64,000 nt of DNA from Phlebotomus papatasi (Eukaryota > Arthropoda > Insecta > Diptera > Psychodidae), in the NCBI RefSeq assembly GCF_024763615.1, contig NC_077224.1, positions 43,720,712 through 43,784,711 of the forward strand. The letters are read 5' to 3'. Below are positions 11,479-24,289 of this stretch, piece by piece. Position numbers and translations under genes: made by a program. Numbering within the stretch: position 1 is the first letter of the stretch; each line of letters opens with the position of its first letter. The notes beneath the pieces were generated by a model. It had not been told where the DNA came from. It saw only the letters and a program-made list of their open reading frames with translations, and made no database searches.

Positions 11479-13858
11479 GTTAGTTTCAAAAAAATTCATA
11501 ATCGTTTAGCAAAAGAATCCTGGAAAAAGTGCAACTGCGTGACATGTCCCACCCTCTCCTACTGGAACTTTGAGTTCGGCAGCGCACTAACTTTTATAAA
11601 AGCACAATGGGTACAATTTTTGAAAATTACTTGTATATTATTTTTGAAAATCTTAAGAAAGATTAACTATTTAACTATTTTTCCAAGTTGTGGTTATTTC
11701 GGTTTTATTCTCCCCGTATGACCTTTCAAGAATTTTTTTTTTAGATGTCACGACCACGACGACGCCGTGGAACTATTTCTTCTAATGGTTCCTGAAGGTC
11801 AAGTGTTAATCAGCTCATAAGACCACTGAAAGGGACGGTTTTCTGAAAAACAAAATTTCTATATTTTAAGAACTCAATTTTCCAATCCCTTTGGAATAGA
11901 TTGGGATGAACTATGAAGCATACTGCACTGTATGCCAATCAAACTAAACGAATTTAATTGAAATGTCTTGACCTTAGATTAGAGGCTTAAATAGGCTTAC
12001 ACAGGTTTAAAAATTTCCACAGGTTCAAAAATTAACTACGTGATATAAAAGCTTAAAAATTGAAAGAAATTTTTCTCACAATTTGTTTTATGAAAGTTGT
12101 TGATCAAGATTATTATTATCATTATTATTATAAAAACACAAACCTCAAAACAAAAAACTGTATTAACTGAAATCTAATTCTATAATGCCTTAATCAAGGC
12201 TGTAATTTTAATTTATGTTTTCATACAACATTTCACATTAATTTCTTTTTGTTATTTATAAAAGGAAAACGTTGCATTCAGCAATAAAAGTAAATTTTAT
12301 ACCCCTTGCCATTTAAATAGCACAATACAAATGTACTTATAGCTCAGGTTCACGAATATTCTTATACCCGGTGTAAGGATAATTCTATCAATCATCTTCT
12401 TCCATCGACTTTGCCTTCTCTTTAATTCCCAGAAAATTTCTCTTCCACTTGCTCCCAGGGAAATATATGCAAATTTTCTTTGTCCTTCGGTATACTCAGA
12501 ATATATTCCTTACCATCATACTACTCAACCATTCTACCATTTTCAAAATCTGACGACGAAAGAAATAGTCAGACTATTGGGAATGATTTGATGAAAATTA
12601 TTCATTTCACAAGATTCCCACTTAGTATTCAATAAAACTCAAATTTTCATCATCAATTCACTCTCAGAAGGGTCTTCTGACAATGTCTGGATGTTATCAT
12701 CTCCAGCACAAGTCGAACTGTCGAACTTCTCACTTGCAAGCGCTGTGATTGTAATGCAAAACTTATTCATTGGTTCAATGCTGCCACATACAGTGTTTAA
12801 ACTCAAATGGAGTATTTTATACAAATTCAACTCAATTGCTACGGGTTCAATAAAATATCTTCTGTGGAAATTCTGTGAGTAAGAGCTCACTTGCAGATGA
12901 AATTTTCAACTTTCAACTCACACAAGAAATTGTCTCTTTTTTTTCGTTTCTTAAATTTTTAAACACGCAAGAGTCCAGGAGAAATGACGAAGAAAAAGTT
13001 CTTATACTCGAGGGACTTCATTTCCCAGACCACATCACAAAAGCACCCACCAAAGAATGGAAATCTATTTAAATATTCACTCTCATCTTCATACTCTTGA
13101 TCAAAATCTTGTTCCTTTGAAAATTCGTCCTTCATCTGCCAAGCTGACTATTTGCCACATTCTCCAGCATCCTTCCACATTTCCCCGAGAATGTCTGCAC
13201 AGAAGAAGAAGTCCTGTTTGAATTTGAAATTCTCACTCAATTTCAGCCTCTTTTTTAACCACATTTTTATCTAAAATATTATAACTGTTATTCATGAAAT
13301 TAAAATTGTATAAAATTAATTTAAAAACTTTGTACTGTAGGGGCAGTTGCAGGCAAGCATGAATTTCGAAAATAGAAAATTTAAATTAATGTATGGAAAA
13401 TACCGGAAATACAAATTATACTTAAAAATAGAAAATTCCCAGGGGAAACTAACTGAACTTAACTTGAATATAGTTTGTAAACTTTTAGAAAATGAATCTT
13501 TAGAAAAAATATTCAGCTTTATGAACTGTTCCACTCATTCTTTCATTACAAAATGAATTAAAATTATCTGCAATACAGCACTCCTGAAAATAGTATACAT
13601 ACGTTTTAATTTATACATAGTAATTAAATTTCATATAAATGAAATTTATAATTCGGAAACTGTTGAACATCAATTAATTATACCATTGTATATTTTTCTT
13701 TCAACGGAATAAATTTTTTATAATATTTATTTAATGCAGATGATTGAATTTCCATTAATTTAAATTGTTTATAAAATTGATAGAAGCAAAAAATGATTGA
13801 AATGCTGAAAAAAGCTTCAAGACACTTATATTCCCAGAAACTTTCGAAAAGTGACCTA
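11479..13858. other. Mostly unique DNA; short coding-like segment near 11.75 kb
   Basis: At 11730-11819 a run of T ending in AG is followed by a short GC-richer segment. One frame reads CHDHDDAVELFLLMVPEGQ.. to a stop at 11819 and another starts MSRPRRRRGTISSNGS and stops. Either could be a terminal exon remnant, but no partner exon is seen. 11.83-12.38 kb is AT-rich, 12.38-13.25 kb is a unique island, and 13.27-13.85 kb is AT-rich. Confidence 0.3.
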
Positions 13859-14109
13859 CACTGAGAGAAATCCGAAAAAGTTAAAATAACATTCCGGAAA
13901 TGTTAAGTTTACCCTGCAGTATTGATCCAAAATCGGTGTAAATATTACCCTTTTTAGGTGTATTGGGGGTTAAAGTTAACCTTTTTCATGTTAATTTTAC
14001 CCTTAAAAAAGTGTAAAATTAACATTACAAAATGTAGATATATTTTTACACTTAAAAATTGTTAAATTTCTGAGGAAAAAATGTTAATCGCACCCTTTTT
14101 TTCTCAGTG
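13859..14109 (+). mobile_element. CACTGAG-family MITE, copy 2
   Basis: It has the same termini and interior order as the copy at 3125, here with TA on both sides (CTA before CACTGAG, TA after CTCAGTG), which supports a TA target duplication. Confidence 0.9.
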
Positions 14110-16715
14110 TACCAAAAAATATAGTTTTAGAACAAGAATATGGTTACAAAAAGTCCCTGGGGTACAAATACTAAATTTTCAGAGTTTTCTAAATAAGAAA
14201 ACAAATTTTTTTCTTACCATTCCAATGACATTAAATTTGACTTATTGCAAGCGGAGCAAATTTTTGAAAATTAAAATCATATGAAAAACTGCATCAGAAA
14301 TGTTTCCGTTCAAAACCATTTCCAGACGCTTTTAACAGAAGATTCAACACTTTAAGTTCATTTTTTTTCTGAAGAGAATCACACAAATTGGCTCCTTGAC
14401 TCTTCTAGAATGTTACTGTTTAGTGAAAATACTTTAGATATAATTTGAAAACTTCTTAAATACAAGAAAAATACGCGAGCGTAAAATGCTTCTATTGGAA
14501 ACCAATTAATCCAAATGGAGACAAGGGACAGTTTCTAATTGGAGACAAACAGTGTAAGTGAAACTGCGACGAAAGGCTTCCAAAACCTTGCTTAGTTGCT
14601 CCTGAGTACAGGATTTGTTCTTATTCCTGGTCTTTTCTCCTTTCCCATCTAAAACAATACATAGGAAAATCTCTCTAAAAAAAATCATATTTCCAAGGAT
14701 TCCTATTGAAGCATTTGCAGACACTTCAGAAAAACTCTTTTTGCTCAAGAAATAGATAATTATTTCATTTGAAAACTTCACGTACCGTTAACAATAAAGA
14801 TTAGCACTTAATTTAACTAAAATTAGCCAGAAATATGACATAAATGTTAAACAAAACGACTAAACAACAGTCACCTTATTGTGCTTTTCATTGGAAAACA
14901 TGGCCGATCGATGAAAAATTCAATGGTGAAAAGGTACACTTTTAATTTTTCTGAGAAATTAACAAATTAAAATTTGTGAATATGAATGAATTTTCGCTTT
15001 ATTTGGAGCAAAATTAACTAAATAATGAAACTGTAGTATAGAAAATATATAAATATAATAATTCAGTACTGTATTTATCGTAAAAGCAATGACGTTTCCA
15101 TTTGGAGTAGTGAAAAATTTCCATTTGGAGCAGGTTTTGAATTAGCTTAATTTACCCTAGTTAGATTATGAAAGTATTTGTGCTCTCAAACCCTTCAGAA
15201 AAAATTGTGGGAGGATTTCTAATAGGCATTAGAACATGCTTAAGTAGTTTGCATAAAAATGTGAAAAATTCATTCTTGGATAGGGGAAGGTGCCCATACT
15301 TTATACGATCCCAAACTCAACTGAATTGAATTACAGTATACTTTCTCAAATACGAAGTTGGAAGATTCAAAAAACTTACAAGTGACGAATAAGACTGTTC
15401 ATTTCAAAATGATTTATATTTTTTTTAGAAATCCAATGAAGAAAAGTCAAGTTTCTTATTTGACTACTTTTAACGATTTTCAGTTTCAATGCTCATTTTT
15501 AAATCAATCTGATTTTTTTTCACCGTTCCTTGATGCCTGAAGGTAAATACGCAAACCAATATAGTGCATGGGGATCGATTTTCCAATTGTATAAACGATT
15601 GAAGTGTTTTACAGGCAATTAAATACTTTGCATTTGGAGAATGATAAATTTACACCGGGTTTCATGTTTTGGAACTAATTAGAAATTCCGATGGCAAACG
15701 GAGATGTATAAGAGAAACATTTTGGAATGACATGAATTGGGTTTCGAATGTGTTTGATAGCCAAAATTGTTGTCAGCAATTTGGATGTTGGTTTTGATTA
15801 CACGAGTATCAATTGCACTTTATGAAAGACCACCAGCCATAAATCCGCCAATATATAGGATAAAGAGTGGCTGCATAACATTGAAATCCAATATGTGCCA
15901 GGCTATAGTCCCTCGGCTGGCGCGAGGTGTCCATTGTCACAGACGGGAAGGTCGAAAGGTCTATTTGATGAATGTGCCAACGATTGCAATTTAATATACT
16001 TTATTTTTCTTCTTTTTTTGCATTCACTTTGCCCAGAATAGCAACTGAGGAAATTATGTAAATGATGCTGGAGAAATTTCAGTGAATGAAAGGCACCTCG
16101 CTTGATGATGGTCTTTTGTGAGATACCCATTTCAACGAGTATTTCCAAATTGCTTCACGATTATTTATTGGCCGGGTATTCTTCCGAATACGAGAAGATT
16201 TTATTGTTGTGTAATTGACTTTTCTGGGCGAGATAAATGTGAGAGTGACGGAAAGAGCCATATATTAGGAGTGGAGAGTCAATAAACAATCGATAATTGA
16301 ATTAAATTATTACGTTATGCCATGGCAGTCTTCTTGACTCTTGTAAATTACCCGACAATATCGAGATGCTCAGACACAAGATCACCCTGAAGTTTCCTCC
16401 CTCCGAACTGGTTTATTCCTCGTGGAACATTTTCCACGGTCCGTAAAGAGACTCTCCAGATCGAATTGTGCCATTATTTATTCCTCTTGAGTATGTTATT
16501 AAATTACACGCAGAATAACTTAACACTAATTTATGCACGTTTTGCCACTAATTCGTCTCTGAAATTCATCGTCGCCTCACGTTGGAGATGTTTAGTCATG
16601 GATGCAGAATTGATTGACCTAGATCCTTAAGTCAGTTAATTGAAATTCTTAAAGGTTTCTAGACAATCAAATTCACTAAAAAAGAAAGCCTGATAAAAGA
16701 TCAAAGACGAAGAAA
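14110..16715. other. Unique and AT-rich DNA; weak repeat traces
   Basis: Repeated phrases CCAAATGGAGAC and CCATTTGGAG lie in opposite orientation at about 14510-14545 and 15090-15135, next to a CCCTAG end at about 15165, suggesting a decayed TIR element. A TAGGGGAAGGTGCCCATACT end at about 15282 lacks a partner. 15.7-16.7 kb is a unique, less AT-rich island with no frame I can support. Confidence 0.35.
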
Positions 16716-16948
16716 TAGGGTCGGAGGAACGTCTATTCGACAGGGAACCCCTATTGACACTTTTGCCAAAATGTTGAAAATTAATTAATGTATCTAGTAA
16801 AATATAAGTAATATAACGTTTTTTCTGTAATATACATTTTACTATAAACAGAGATGTTCAAATTTCATATCCCAAATGGTAAAAGTAGGGTGTCAATAGG
16901 TCCTGACACGAGTTCTTAAAGTGTCAATAGATGTTCCTTTCACCCTTA
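16716..16948. mobile_element. 233-bp TIR element (MITE)
   Basis: The left TAGGGTCGGAGGAACGTCTA is mirrored by the reverse-strand right end TAAGGGTGAAAGGAACATCT, then CTATT.GACA on both sides. It is non-coding. Confidence 0.65.
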
Positions 16949-17402
16949 GTTTTGAATATTTTTTGGGATTGAAAAAGATCTGATTGGAATTAATTCTGTC
17001 CATTCGTCCCATTAGAAATGTTTTACAAGGAATTTGACGAAGTAAAAATTGTGCAAGTAAAAATTAAAGGTGAGTAAAAAAATCAAAATTTGTAAGTAAA
17101 AAAATGAATTTGTTTAATATACATATTCGTATTGGCATATGTGTATTTGCTTACATATTGTGATCATGTTTCAAAATAGTCCCAATATGTTACGATGATA
17201 TTGTATCAAACAACATACAGCCTGCGAAGAGACATTACCATCGTTTAGTCCTGGAGGCTGGAATCAACGCTAAGACGGTGATGGACGCATGGGAAGGGGG
17301 TAAAAAAAGATGAAATGAGATGAAAATAAATTGAATTGAAATTGAATATCGTATGTATATCCAATGTTGAAAAAATTTGCTGATCGTAGATCGCTCAGGA
17401 GT

Positions 17403-18437
17403 CACTCAGAAAAAGGCAGTTCTAACTTTGTATGGGATTTGCAAAAATACAGCTCTTGTCTGTAAGAATATTTTAAGAGCCGAATCAACCTAAACATGTC
17501 GTGCTTTAAATTAAGAGCTGCGTTCTAAAACAAATCAACTAAGAGCTGGCGTGTCTTAAGCGAAGTATCATTTCACTAGAAAATTTCCAGAGACTTTCAG
17601 TGCTGTCAAATGGCAGACAAAATAATTCACAGTGCAATTAATTCGCAAAGTTGTGATTGTTTTCGCGAGTTTTCTCAATGAAATTATAGTGAAAATCTGT
17701 GGAAGAAGCCTCTATAAGTAGTGAAGTGTCTTGTGATTCAAAAAAATACAGTGCCGACAAGGATTTTGCGAAAATTAGGTGAATTAATTCTCGAAAAATA
17801 CAAAAATATTTTTTTCTGAAAAATAAAACATTGTGTCTCACAAGCTCGCTCGTGTCTCTGGAGTGTTGTGTGATAGTTATTTTTTATTTAGAAAACTTGT
17901 ATAGTGAAATATTCAAAAGATTTTTGCGAGGTGGTTCCCGTCAAAAAAAAAAACTGCAAACATGTCGGGCACCTTGCTCATTAATAGTCGAACGGAAAAA
18001 AATCTTCCCAAGTGTGAGTCTTTATTTAGACAAAACTTGATTAATTTCACTTTTAGATTTTAAAAGAAAATTTATGAATTTAAAATTATAGAATAAAATG
18101 TGTATACGGTGATAATTAAATAAAAAAAACGTGAAATTCAATTGCATTTTTTCATTATGAGTGTACGTCAATTTTGTTGCAATACAGCAGAGAAAATCTG
18201 ATACTGGAATCAAAACTCGATATGCTTTGCTCCAAGCCCTTCTCAGTACTTAAAATTCTTCTAGAGACTATTTTTTCCATCTGTGAAAATTCAAAGACTG
18301 TACGTACTTGAGCCAAAGCATATTCTAAAATAAATGCTTTACTTCAAGTAAAATAGTCTTTAACCCAACACACAAATGCGCGTTCTTGTTTCAAGAACTA
18401 AATTAAGAGCTGTTTCCACAGAGCTCTTTTCTGAGTG
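17403..18437 (+). mobile_element. 1.03-kb CACTCAG-ended element carrying a gene-like leader
   Basis: The ends are inverted (CACTCAGAAAAAGG at the left, CTTTTCTGAGTG at the right) and both arms contain AAGAGCTG-type words. The interior from about 17580 reads like the 5' end of a gene: a leader with CAGTGCCGACAAGGA, then GCAAACATGTCGGGCACC starting MSGTLLINSRTEKN, then GTGAGT like a splice donor. A second copy of the leader lies on the minus strand at about 19640-20040 and a third, better preserved in frame, at 46388-46735. No transposase is seen. Confidence 0.55.
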
Positions 18438-18544
18438 GTGCCTTTAGGATTGTAGATGTTTCTTTCGTGCTCCCAGAATTTTTTGGGCAGAAGCGGTATA
18501 TTTTCAATAGTGAAAATGTTTTTTTTTTACTAGACATTCAGATC

Positions 18545-18641
18545 TTTGCACCGGATATGACTCGAACTCCAAATTGTGAGTCAATTTGAGGTTATATCTC
18601 CAGAGCCGACGGTCTTACCTATTGCGCCACTGAGATCCCTG
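18545..18641 (-). repeat. tRNA-like SINE head
   Basis: On the minus strand the segment carries an A-box-like GTGGCGCAATAGG and, about 60 nt later, a B-box-like GAGTTCGAGTC. These are the two internal RNA polymerase III promoter boxes of tRNA genes. The acceptor and T-arm pairings are broken and the spacing is too long for a tRNA, so a tRNA-derived SINE remnant fits better than a tRNA gene. Confidence 0.5.
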
Positions 18642-18649
18642 GTAGGTAA

Positions 18650-19380
18650 ATAACAAATATGATAAGTAAAACAGATCTAAAACCCAAATTAAAATTGTGT
18701 TATTAAAACCAATTCTATTGTTATTAATTTTGAATAGTTCAAAACTTGTTTCTGTAACTAAAAGTTCAATAAAATTTATGGGATTGTTTAAGCAATTTTA
18801 TGATTATTTCTAACATAATAATAAGATTTTTTTGTGCGTCTTGGGATTTATTTCACAACGATATTTGATTGATTTTATCTCGTGAGATGAGTTTTTAATA
18901 ATGTTTTGAGATTGAGTCTGTTCCATGGGATTGATTCTATTTCTATTTTGATACTAAATTTCCCATATTGTGGGATTGGGTTTGTTTAGGAGTTTTGGGA
19001 TTGAAATTATGGTATTGAAACTAATTTCATTGCTATTGATTTTGGATATTTCAAAAACTTGATTTTAAGTAAATACTCTACAAATCAAATATTTATCGGT
19101 GATTTATTTTAAAATTGATTATTAAAAACCACAGAGACAAATCTTGAATTATTGAAAATCTATAACTTAAGAATTAGTTTCAATTCCACAATCTCAATTC
19201 CAGAAAGTTTTAAAAAGTCCTAATCCGCAAAAAATTACTCTGACTCAACAAAAATGACTGGTTTTTGGTGTACAAGAAATGGTCAAAAAGGTTACTCCTA
19301 ATTAGGACCTTAAAAATTAGTCATATTCCCGTCGTATTTTGGTCACGGCATTACTCAAGATTGAATTAGTAATATTATCG
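18650..19380. other. AT-rich spacer
   Basis: AT-rich DNA with repeated GGGATTG words; no gene or bounded element found. Confidence 0.35.
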
Positions 19381-19639
19381 TTATTTTACGGTTCTAAAGT
19401 TTACTCTGCCATGCAGTAACAAAAGCGACTCCAAACGACGGTCTCTTTCCGTACAAAAAATGACGCTCCAAAAACAATACATTTGGTGTCCTTCTCTACC
19501 GCATAAGTGCCAAATCGACGTACGCACTTTGAATGAAGACGTTAAGTGCACTTCACAACTTTGTATTGCACTACCACCGTAGACAGTATTTTCTCGACAA
19601 TTCTTCATATTTTCTATCGTTTTTCATATTTGCGAAGAT

Positions 19640-20045
19640 TTTTGCCATTCGACTATTGCTGAATGAGCCATCCGATATATCGAAAATTTTCCAACTGGAT
19701 AGCAACAATACAAAAAAATCTTTTAACATTTTCACTAAATAGGTCTTTTCGACACAAAATTTTTATCACAGGACACTATAGAAACTGGAGCAAATTCCTG
19801 AACCACAAAATTTCGTTTTCCAAAAAAAATTATGTGTTTATCATGCAAAAAATTCCCTAATTTTCACTTAACTCCTGTCGGCACTGTACTTTTTCGAATC
19901 AGAACACACATCTTTACCGGGAGAGCCTTTCTTCTCAATGCGTACTATAATAATGTTGAGAAAATACTCGAAAATATCAATTATTTTGCGAATTTACAGC
20001 ACTGAATAGTTCTATTTGCCATTTGACAAGTGAAATTTCTCCTCA
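19640..20045 (-). repeat. Second copy of the gene-like leader repeat
   Basis: Read on the minus strand it contains TCAGTGCTGTAAATTCGCAA, AAAAAGTACAGTGCCGACAG and, further on, GGCTCATTCAGCAATAGTCGA with AAAAATCTTC. These align in order with 17600-18010, though diverged. The MSGTLLINS start is not preserved. Confidence 0.5.
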
Positions 20046-20387
20046 GATATACCCAGTGAGGGGAAGATTTTTTATAGAGACACTGGAAGTTACTGGAAGT
20101 CGGCGTCATATTTTAGTCGTGAGCGAGTAATCTCTGAGTTATTATGACGCCAAATGACTTTCGTAATTACCGTCATATTATTCCCCACTTTTCGTCATTC
20201 GACTCTCTGACGAACGTCACAAGCGTAATTCCACGCGCAATAAAATTAGTTTCAATAGCAACTGGAATACATCCTAAAATACTTTAAAAATCAATCCCAA
20301 TGAGACAAATAAGAGGTATTTTGACGCAAAAATATAGATACAAATTGCTTAAAAAAAACTGAGTAGATACTAATTACTCAGTACTTA

Positions 20388-20598
20388 CATAGCGCTACCT
20401 TCGGACGACTGAAGCTATGCACAACTCAATTTCTTCTACGTTCTAAATGGATTTGACGCATGGCTCTTTTGGAAAATTTGAAACATTGGATTAACTATTA
20501 AAATATAATATTATAATGTGGAAAATTAATTAAAAATATATTGCAAGAAGTGAATCGTTTGAAGCTTGAGTCGTCCAAAGGTAGCGTGCCTTCCCCTA
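20388..20598. mobile_element. Small TIR element
   Basis: AGCGCTACCTTCGGACGACT is mirrored by the reverse-strand GCACGCTACCTTTGGACGAC. The right end finishes in CTTCCCCTA like the TAGGGG group, while the left terminus is decayed. It is non-coding. Confidence 0.55.
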
Positions 20599-20599
20599 A

Positions 20600-22700
20600 T
20601 TTATGGATATAGATTCTCATAATTCCAATTAATTTCTTATTGATATTTTAGGAGAAATATTTACCAGAAAAAGGTTGTTGAGCCAATCTAGCTCTTTCTC
20701 TACAATTTAAAAAAGGGTTGAGAATACTAATGCAGAAGTAGCCAGGGGTAGAATTAGACATTTAGGTTTTCTAATTTGATGTACAATGAATATTGAGCGA
20801 GTCATAATTTACTCGGAGTAAACATTTTCGTCTCAATTAATTGAACCATTTTTTCATGATACGCATTCAAAACATTTACATATTTTCCAGCCAATTCTGC
20901 CCTGGTCTCCCGTAATGACTTAAAGGAAATTTTCTAATTAATTACTAAGTAAGAACTCACAAAATTTCGCTCGAAAGCAAAATTCTCAAGAAACATTGTC
21001 GCTCTCAATGCAAACATATATAATTTAGAAAATTATCTCAAATCTGTCTGGGAGTTAAATTTTCTCGTATATTTTCCCTGGAATAACCTCGGAATTTTCT
21101 TAAAGCCAGCTCTCATGTGTGACAGGAGTTCGTTGTGAATCTCTCACCATGTTCTAATTAAAATTGAAAGTGAACAAATATGAGTTTTGGTGGCGGAGAA
21201 GATGGCATCTGATTGTCTTTTTCGTGGAAGATTCCTCACTCTCGAGTGTCTAAATTAAATCCATATTATACCCATTTTGGTGCCCCTGGGAGGTATTTTC
21301 TCTCCTTTATGGGAAAATTTGTTTAATTTTCCGGGTAACAAATGGGCTGAGCTAAAAATAGATTTATGTACATAAAATTTCTGCCGGAGAATAAGTTTAT
21401 ATTATAGGTGCTTCGGGTCATAAATTTTCATTCTTCATCTAATTAATATTAGACTAATTCTGAAGTCAAGGAGAGTCTCTACTTCTCCGTGGTTGACTTG
21501 GAAGGAGTTTGAGAAAGTGTCAGCTCTCTCTCTTCTTGCACCCAAAAGACTTTTAATACACTTTCAACGTAAGAATCTTCATTTCGCCACCCATTTCATG
21601 AACAAGAATTTTGCCTTCACGACATTAGGGGGTGAATATAGAGAGAAATTAGCATCTGATGGCAGGTGATAAATCACATGAATCCCTCCTTCATCCATCC
21701 AGAGTTTCTTTCGTGGCTGTTAGAGGCAAGCATCACCCACTCTTATGCATCCCATGAATTCATTCTTCATAAACTTTTTTCGCCTTTCTCTCAATCTTAT
21801 TCCTCCATTCTTGAGCCACAAATTGCTCAATTATCCATCTTCTACACCATGGTGTGTCTGCGGGAATTATTCACTAAAAGTTGAGGTAATTAATAAATTA
21901 ATTTTAATGCGCTTCGGGGGCAAGAACCGTGTCATTCGTTAATGTATATGGTCAAGAAAGTCGCATCATGTAGAAAAGACTTCCATAAGAGAATCTCTCC
22001 TTCTCATAAGACTCTCCCATATTATTCATCATCTTTCCCATATTTTTTTTTGCTCCTACCGATGCTCCTCCATAGCCACAATCAAACTGATGATGATTAT
22101 AATGATAATGGGTGATGTCTGCGACGATAATGATGATTGCGGCAATTAGAATAGTTTCAAGATTTTTTCGTCTTCACATCGAATTTTTTTGCCGTCTTGC
22201 CGCCTTCTGGTTCAACACTTTAATGGGGAGCTCTTAGAAGAAAAACCCTCCTGTAAAATCTCTCTATGCAGACTAAACTAAAAAGTGTCTTAATCAACAA
22301 GTAGCGTATCGAAGAGGTTGTCAAGAAATTATTGTCTATGTTTTTAAGAAAAATTATAAATTTTTTTTTTTGAGATCTTTGCTAAAGCAATACAGATCTA
22401 AAAACTCGTATGTCACTTCTAACATTTCCAGAATTTATATAGAAAACACGTTATACTTCCAGAACATCAGAATCGTCTCTATGATTTTAACACTTCCGGA
22501 TTTTCTTGCAATTCCAACACATGCAGAATATTAGAATGGTATTTTCTATAACATTTTATTTTGATTTTACTGTACTATAAAAGTTTAAATAATAATATTT
22601 TGGTAAAATAGATAGATAGATAGATATCAAAAAATAGATAGATATTAAAAGATTGCAAATATTTTAGTATTTAAATATGAGTATTACGGGTATGGAGTTT
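20600..22700. other. Unique island; GATA microsatellite at its end
   Basis: Non-repetitive DNA with many TAATTA-like words and a GATGAT-rich stretch near 22090-22140, ending in a short AGAT tandem (22610-22650). No convincing gene. The look is that of intronic or intergenic DNA. Confidence 0.4.
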
Positions 22701-22714
22701 TATTACTTATTCAT

Positions 22715-23120
22715 CATTTTCAACTGATTATCTGGCCCCGGGGTCACGGGCTTAGGACATCTAGGTTAGCAGCCCACGCCTGCCAATCCTCCGCCACTTC
22801 AGAAGATGATCGGATTCGATCTCAAAGCGCTTCCAGGCAAGATCCTGAATTTGAATATTTCTTCATTCATGCGCTGAACATGACCATACCATCGAAGTTG
22901 CGATCTCTCAACACGAAGAAGTAGCTCCTCAACTCCTATCTCCTTACGAACGGTTATGTTCCTCAACCGATCTCGGTGAGTGATTCCCTTAACCGCCCAG
23001 ACGTACGTCATCTCAGCAGCTTGTACTCGTGATCTTATACTTTCGGTCATTACCCAAATCTCACGCCTATACGCGAGAATAGTAACGAACACAGCTTTGA
23101 AAAATCGAAATAAAGCCATG
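22715..23120 (-). mobile_element. Non-LTR retrotransposon fragment, 3' end of the reverse transcriptase ORF
   Basis: The minus-strand frame 22799-23119 (106 codons) contains REIWVMTESIRSRVQAAEM, HRDRLRN, GVEELLLRVERSQLRWYGHV and QRM. This is the region after the catalytic reverse transcriptase core in LINE polyproteins of many animals (family knowledge). Downstream the coding sequence continues out of frame to the GGCGGAGGATTGGCAGGC segment shared with the copies at 30.5 and 47.9 kb. The 3' tail is an ATGA-type microsatellite. The catalytic core is absent, so the copy is dead. Confidence 0.85.
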
Positions 23121-23694
23121 TGGTTGAGATACCCTTCGAGCGCGGCCCAGGTACCGGATAAGGAATGGCTGTAGTTGATTCTACAACTGGCTATATAGTT
23201 TGTTTGGAAATAGTTACAAGCACGGATCGGTATCTTTCCATCTACGAGAAGTCCTTAGTTTACACTAAACCTCGAACCACCCCGAAAACCCGTATCTCCT
23301 TGGTAACGAGGCCTGTGATCTCAGGATTACACTCTGTTTTCATAGTATTCTGTTCGCAAAAAAAGAAAACACAACAAATAACCTCGGATAAAGGATGGAT
23401 TGCTCCGGAAACGATCTACGCGAGACAATGGATAAGCTGTTGGTTGAACTGCTAGTTCTGGGGTCCACTAGAGTAAAAGAATAGGTTCTGGAGTGACATT
23501 ATGTTTATCAAACCTACCACGAAATTATGATTTTTAAATTGAAAATGCTTAATAAAACTATTGAAATTCAATTATAATAAATCATGTAAAATTAATTAAG
23601 TCCTTGTACTGGTGTTCGCTGGGGTAGAAGTACTTTGTCCTTTGAAACGAATAATTCAACAAAAGTTTAATCATAAAGAGAATAACAGCTTTTG
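23121..23694. other. Flank of the LINE remnant, unclassified
   Basis: About 23120-23455 is GC-richer than its surroundings and has frames on the plus strand (23165-23455), but no domain is recognised. It may be a further degenerate part of the LINE or of another element. 23456-23694 is AT-rich spacer. Confidence 0.3.
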
Positions 23695-24285
23695 CTGACT
23701 AAAGGGGTGGCAAAGCGTCCCAGGCTTTGCGAAATGCTCGAACTCGTGAATCTGATGCTATACCGCAAAAGTACTTTCGCATCATTTACCGTGTACCGGT
23801 TCTCAACCGATTTGAACCGATTCATAAATCTCTCAAAAGATCCCCCAAAATACTTTTAAAAGTAATAGGATTGATTTTCAGATAAAATTTTTTTTATCGG
23901 TTATGAACCGTAAATGTTCGCCTGCGTAATCTCTAAAACATATCCAAAAATGAAAAAAAAAACATAGTTTTGGAGGGGCAGGGAAGGGGTGTGGGGAAAA
24001 TGAGGGGCATGTTAACGATCCTTGGGTCGACTTATGTGGGAGTCCCCCGAAGGTCCCAAGTCTCTATCTCTAACCGTTTAGCCTCTAGGGCTGATGATAG
24101 CCGGACGGACAGACGGTCAGACGGACAAACAGCGTGACGACATTTCGTAGAAATCGTATGAAACGTGAAGATTTGTTGAGAAAAGTGGTCTCTGGGGGGT
24201 GGAAGGTGGAAATTTGGTGGATGAAAAAATCGAGGGATACTGCTCTGTCCGTAGAGTTCCAGCAGTAAAATGACCATACCCAATA
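23695..24285 (+). repeat. Dispersed mosaic repeat, near-complete copy
   Basis: It contains all main modules in order: GCGAAATGCTCGAACTCGTG, AAAAGTACTTTCGCATCATT, the ACCGGTT/AACCGATT phrases, CTAAAACATATC, GGTCCCAAGTCTCTATCTCT, ACCGTTTAGCCTCTA, GGACGGACAGACGG, GTGACGACATTTC and a GGGGGTGGAAGGTGGAAATT end. It is non-coding. Confidence 0.65.
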
Positions 24286-24289
24286 TAAT

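Noticed and set aside
14510..15170. A complete TIR element built on CCAAATGGAG words
   Set aside because: The words occur in opposite orientation but I could not define matching termini on both sides.
18545..18641. A functional tRNA gene
   Set aside because: The A and B boxes are present but the spacing and the acceptor and T stems do not form a cloverleaf.
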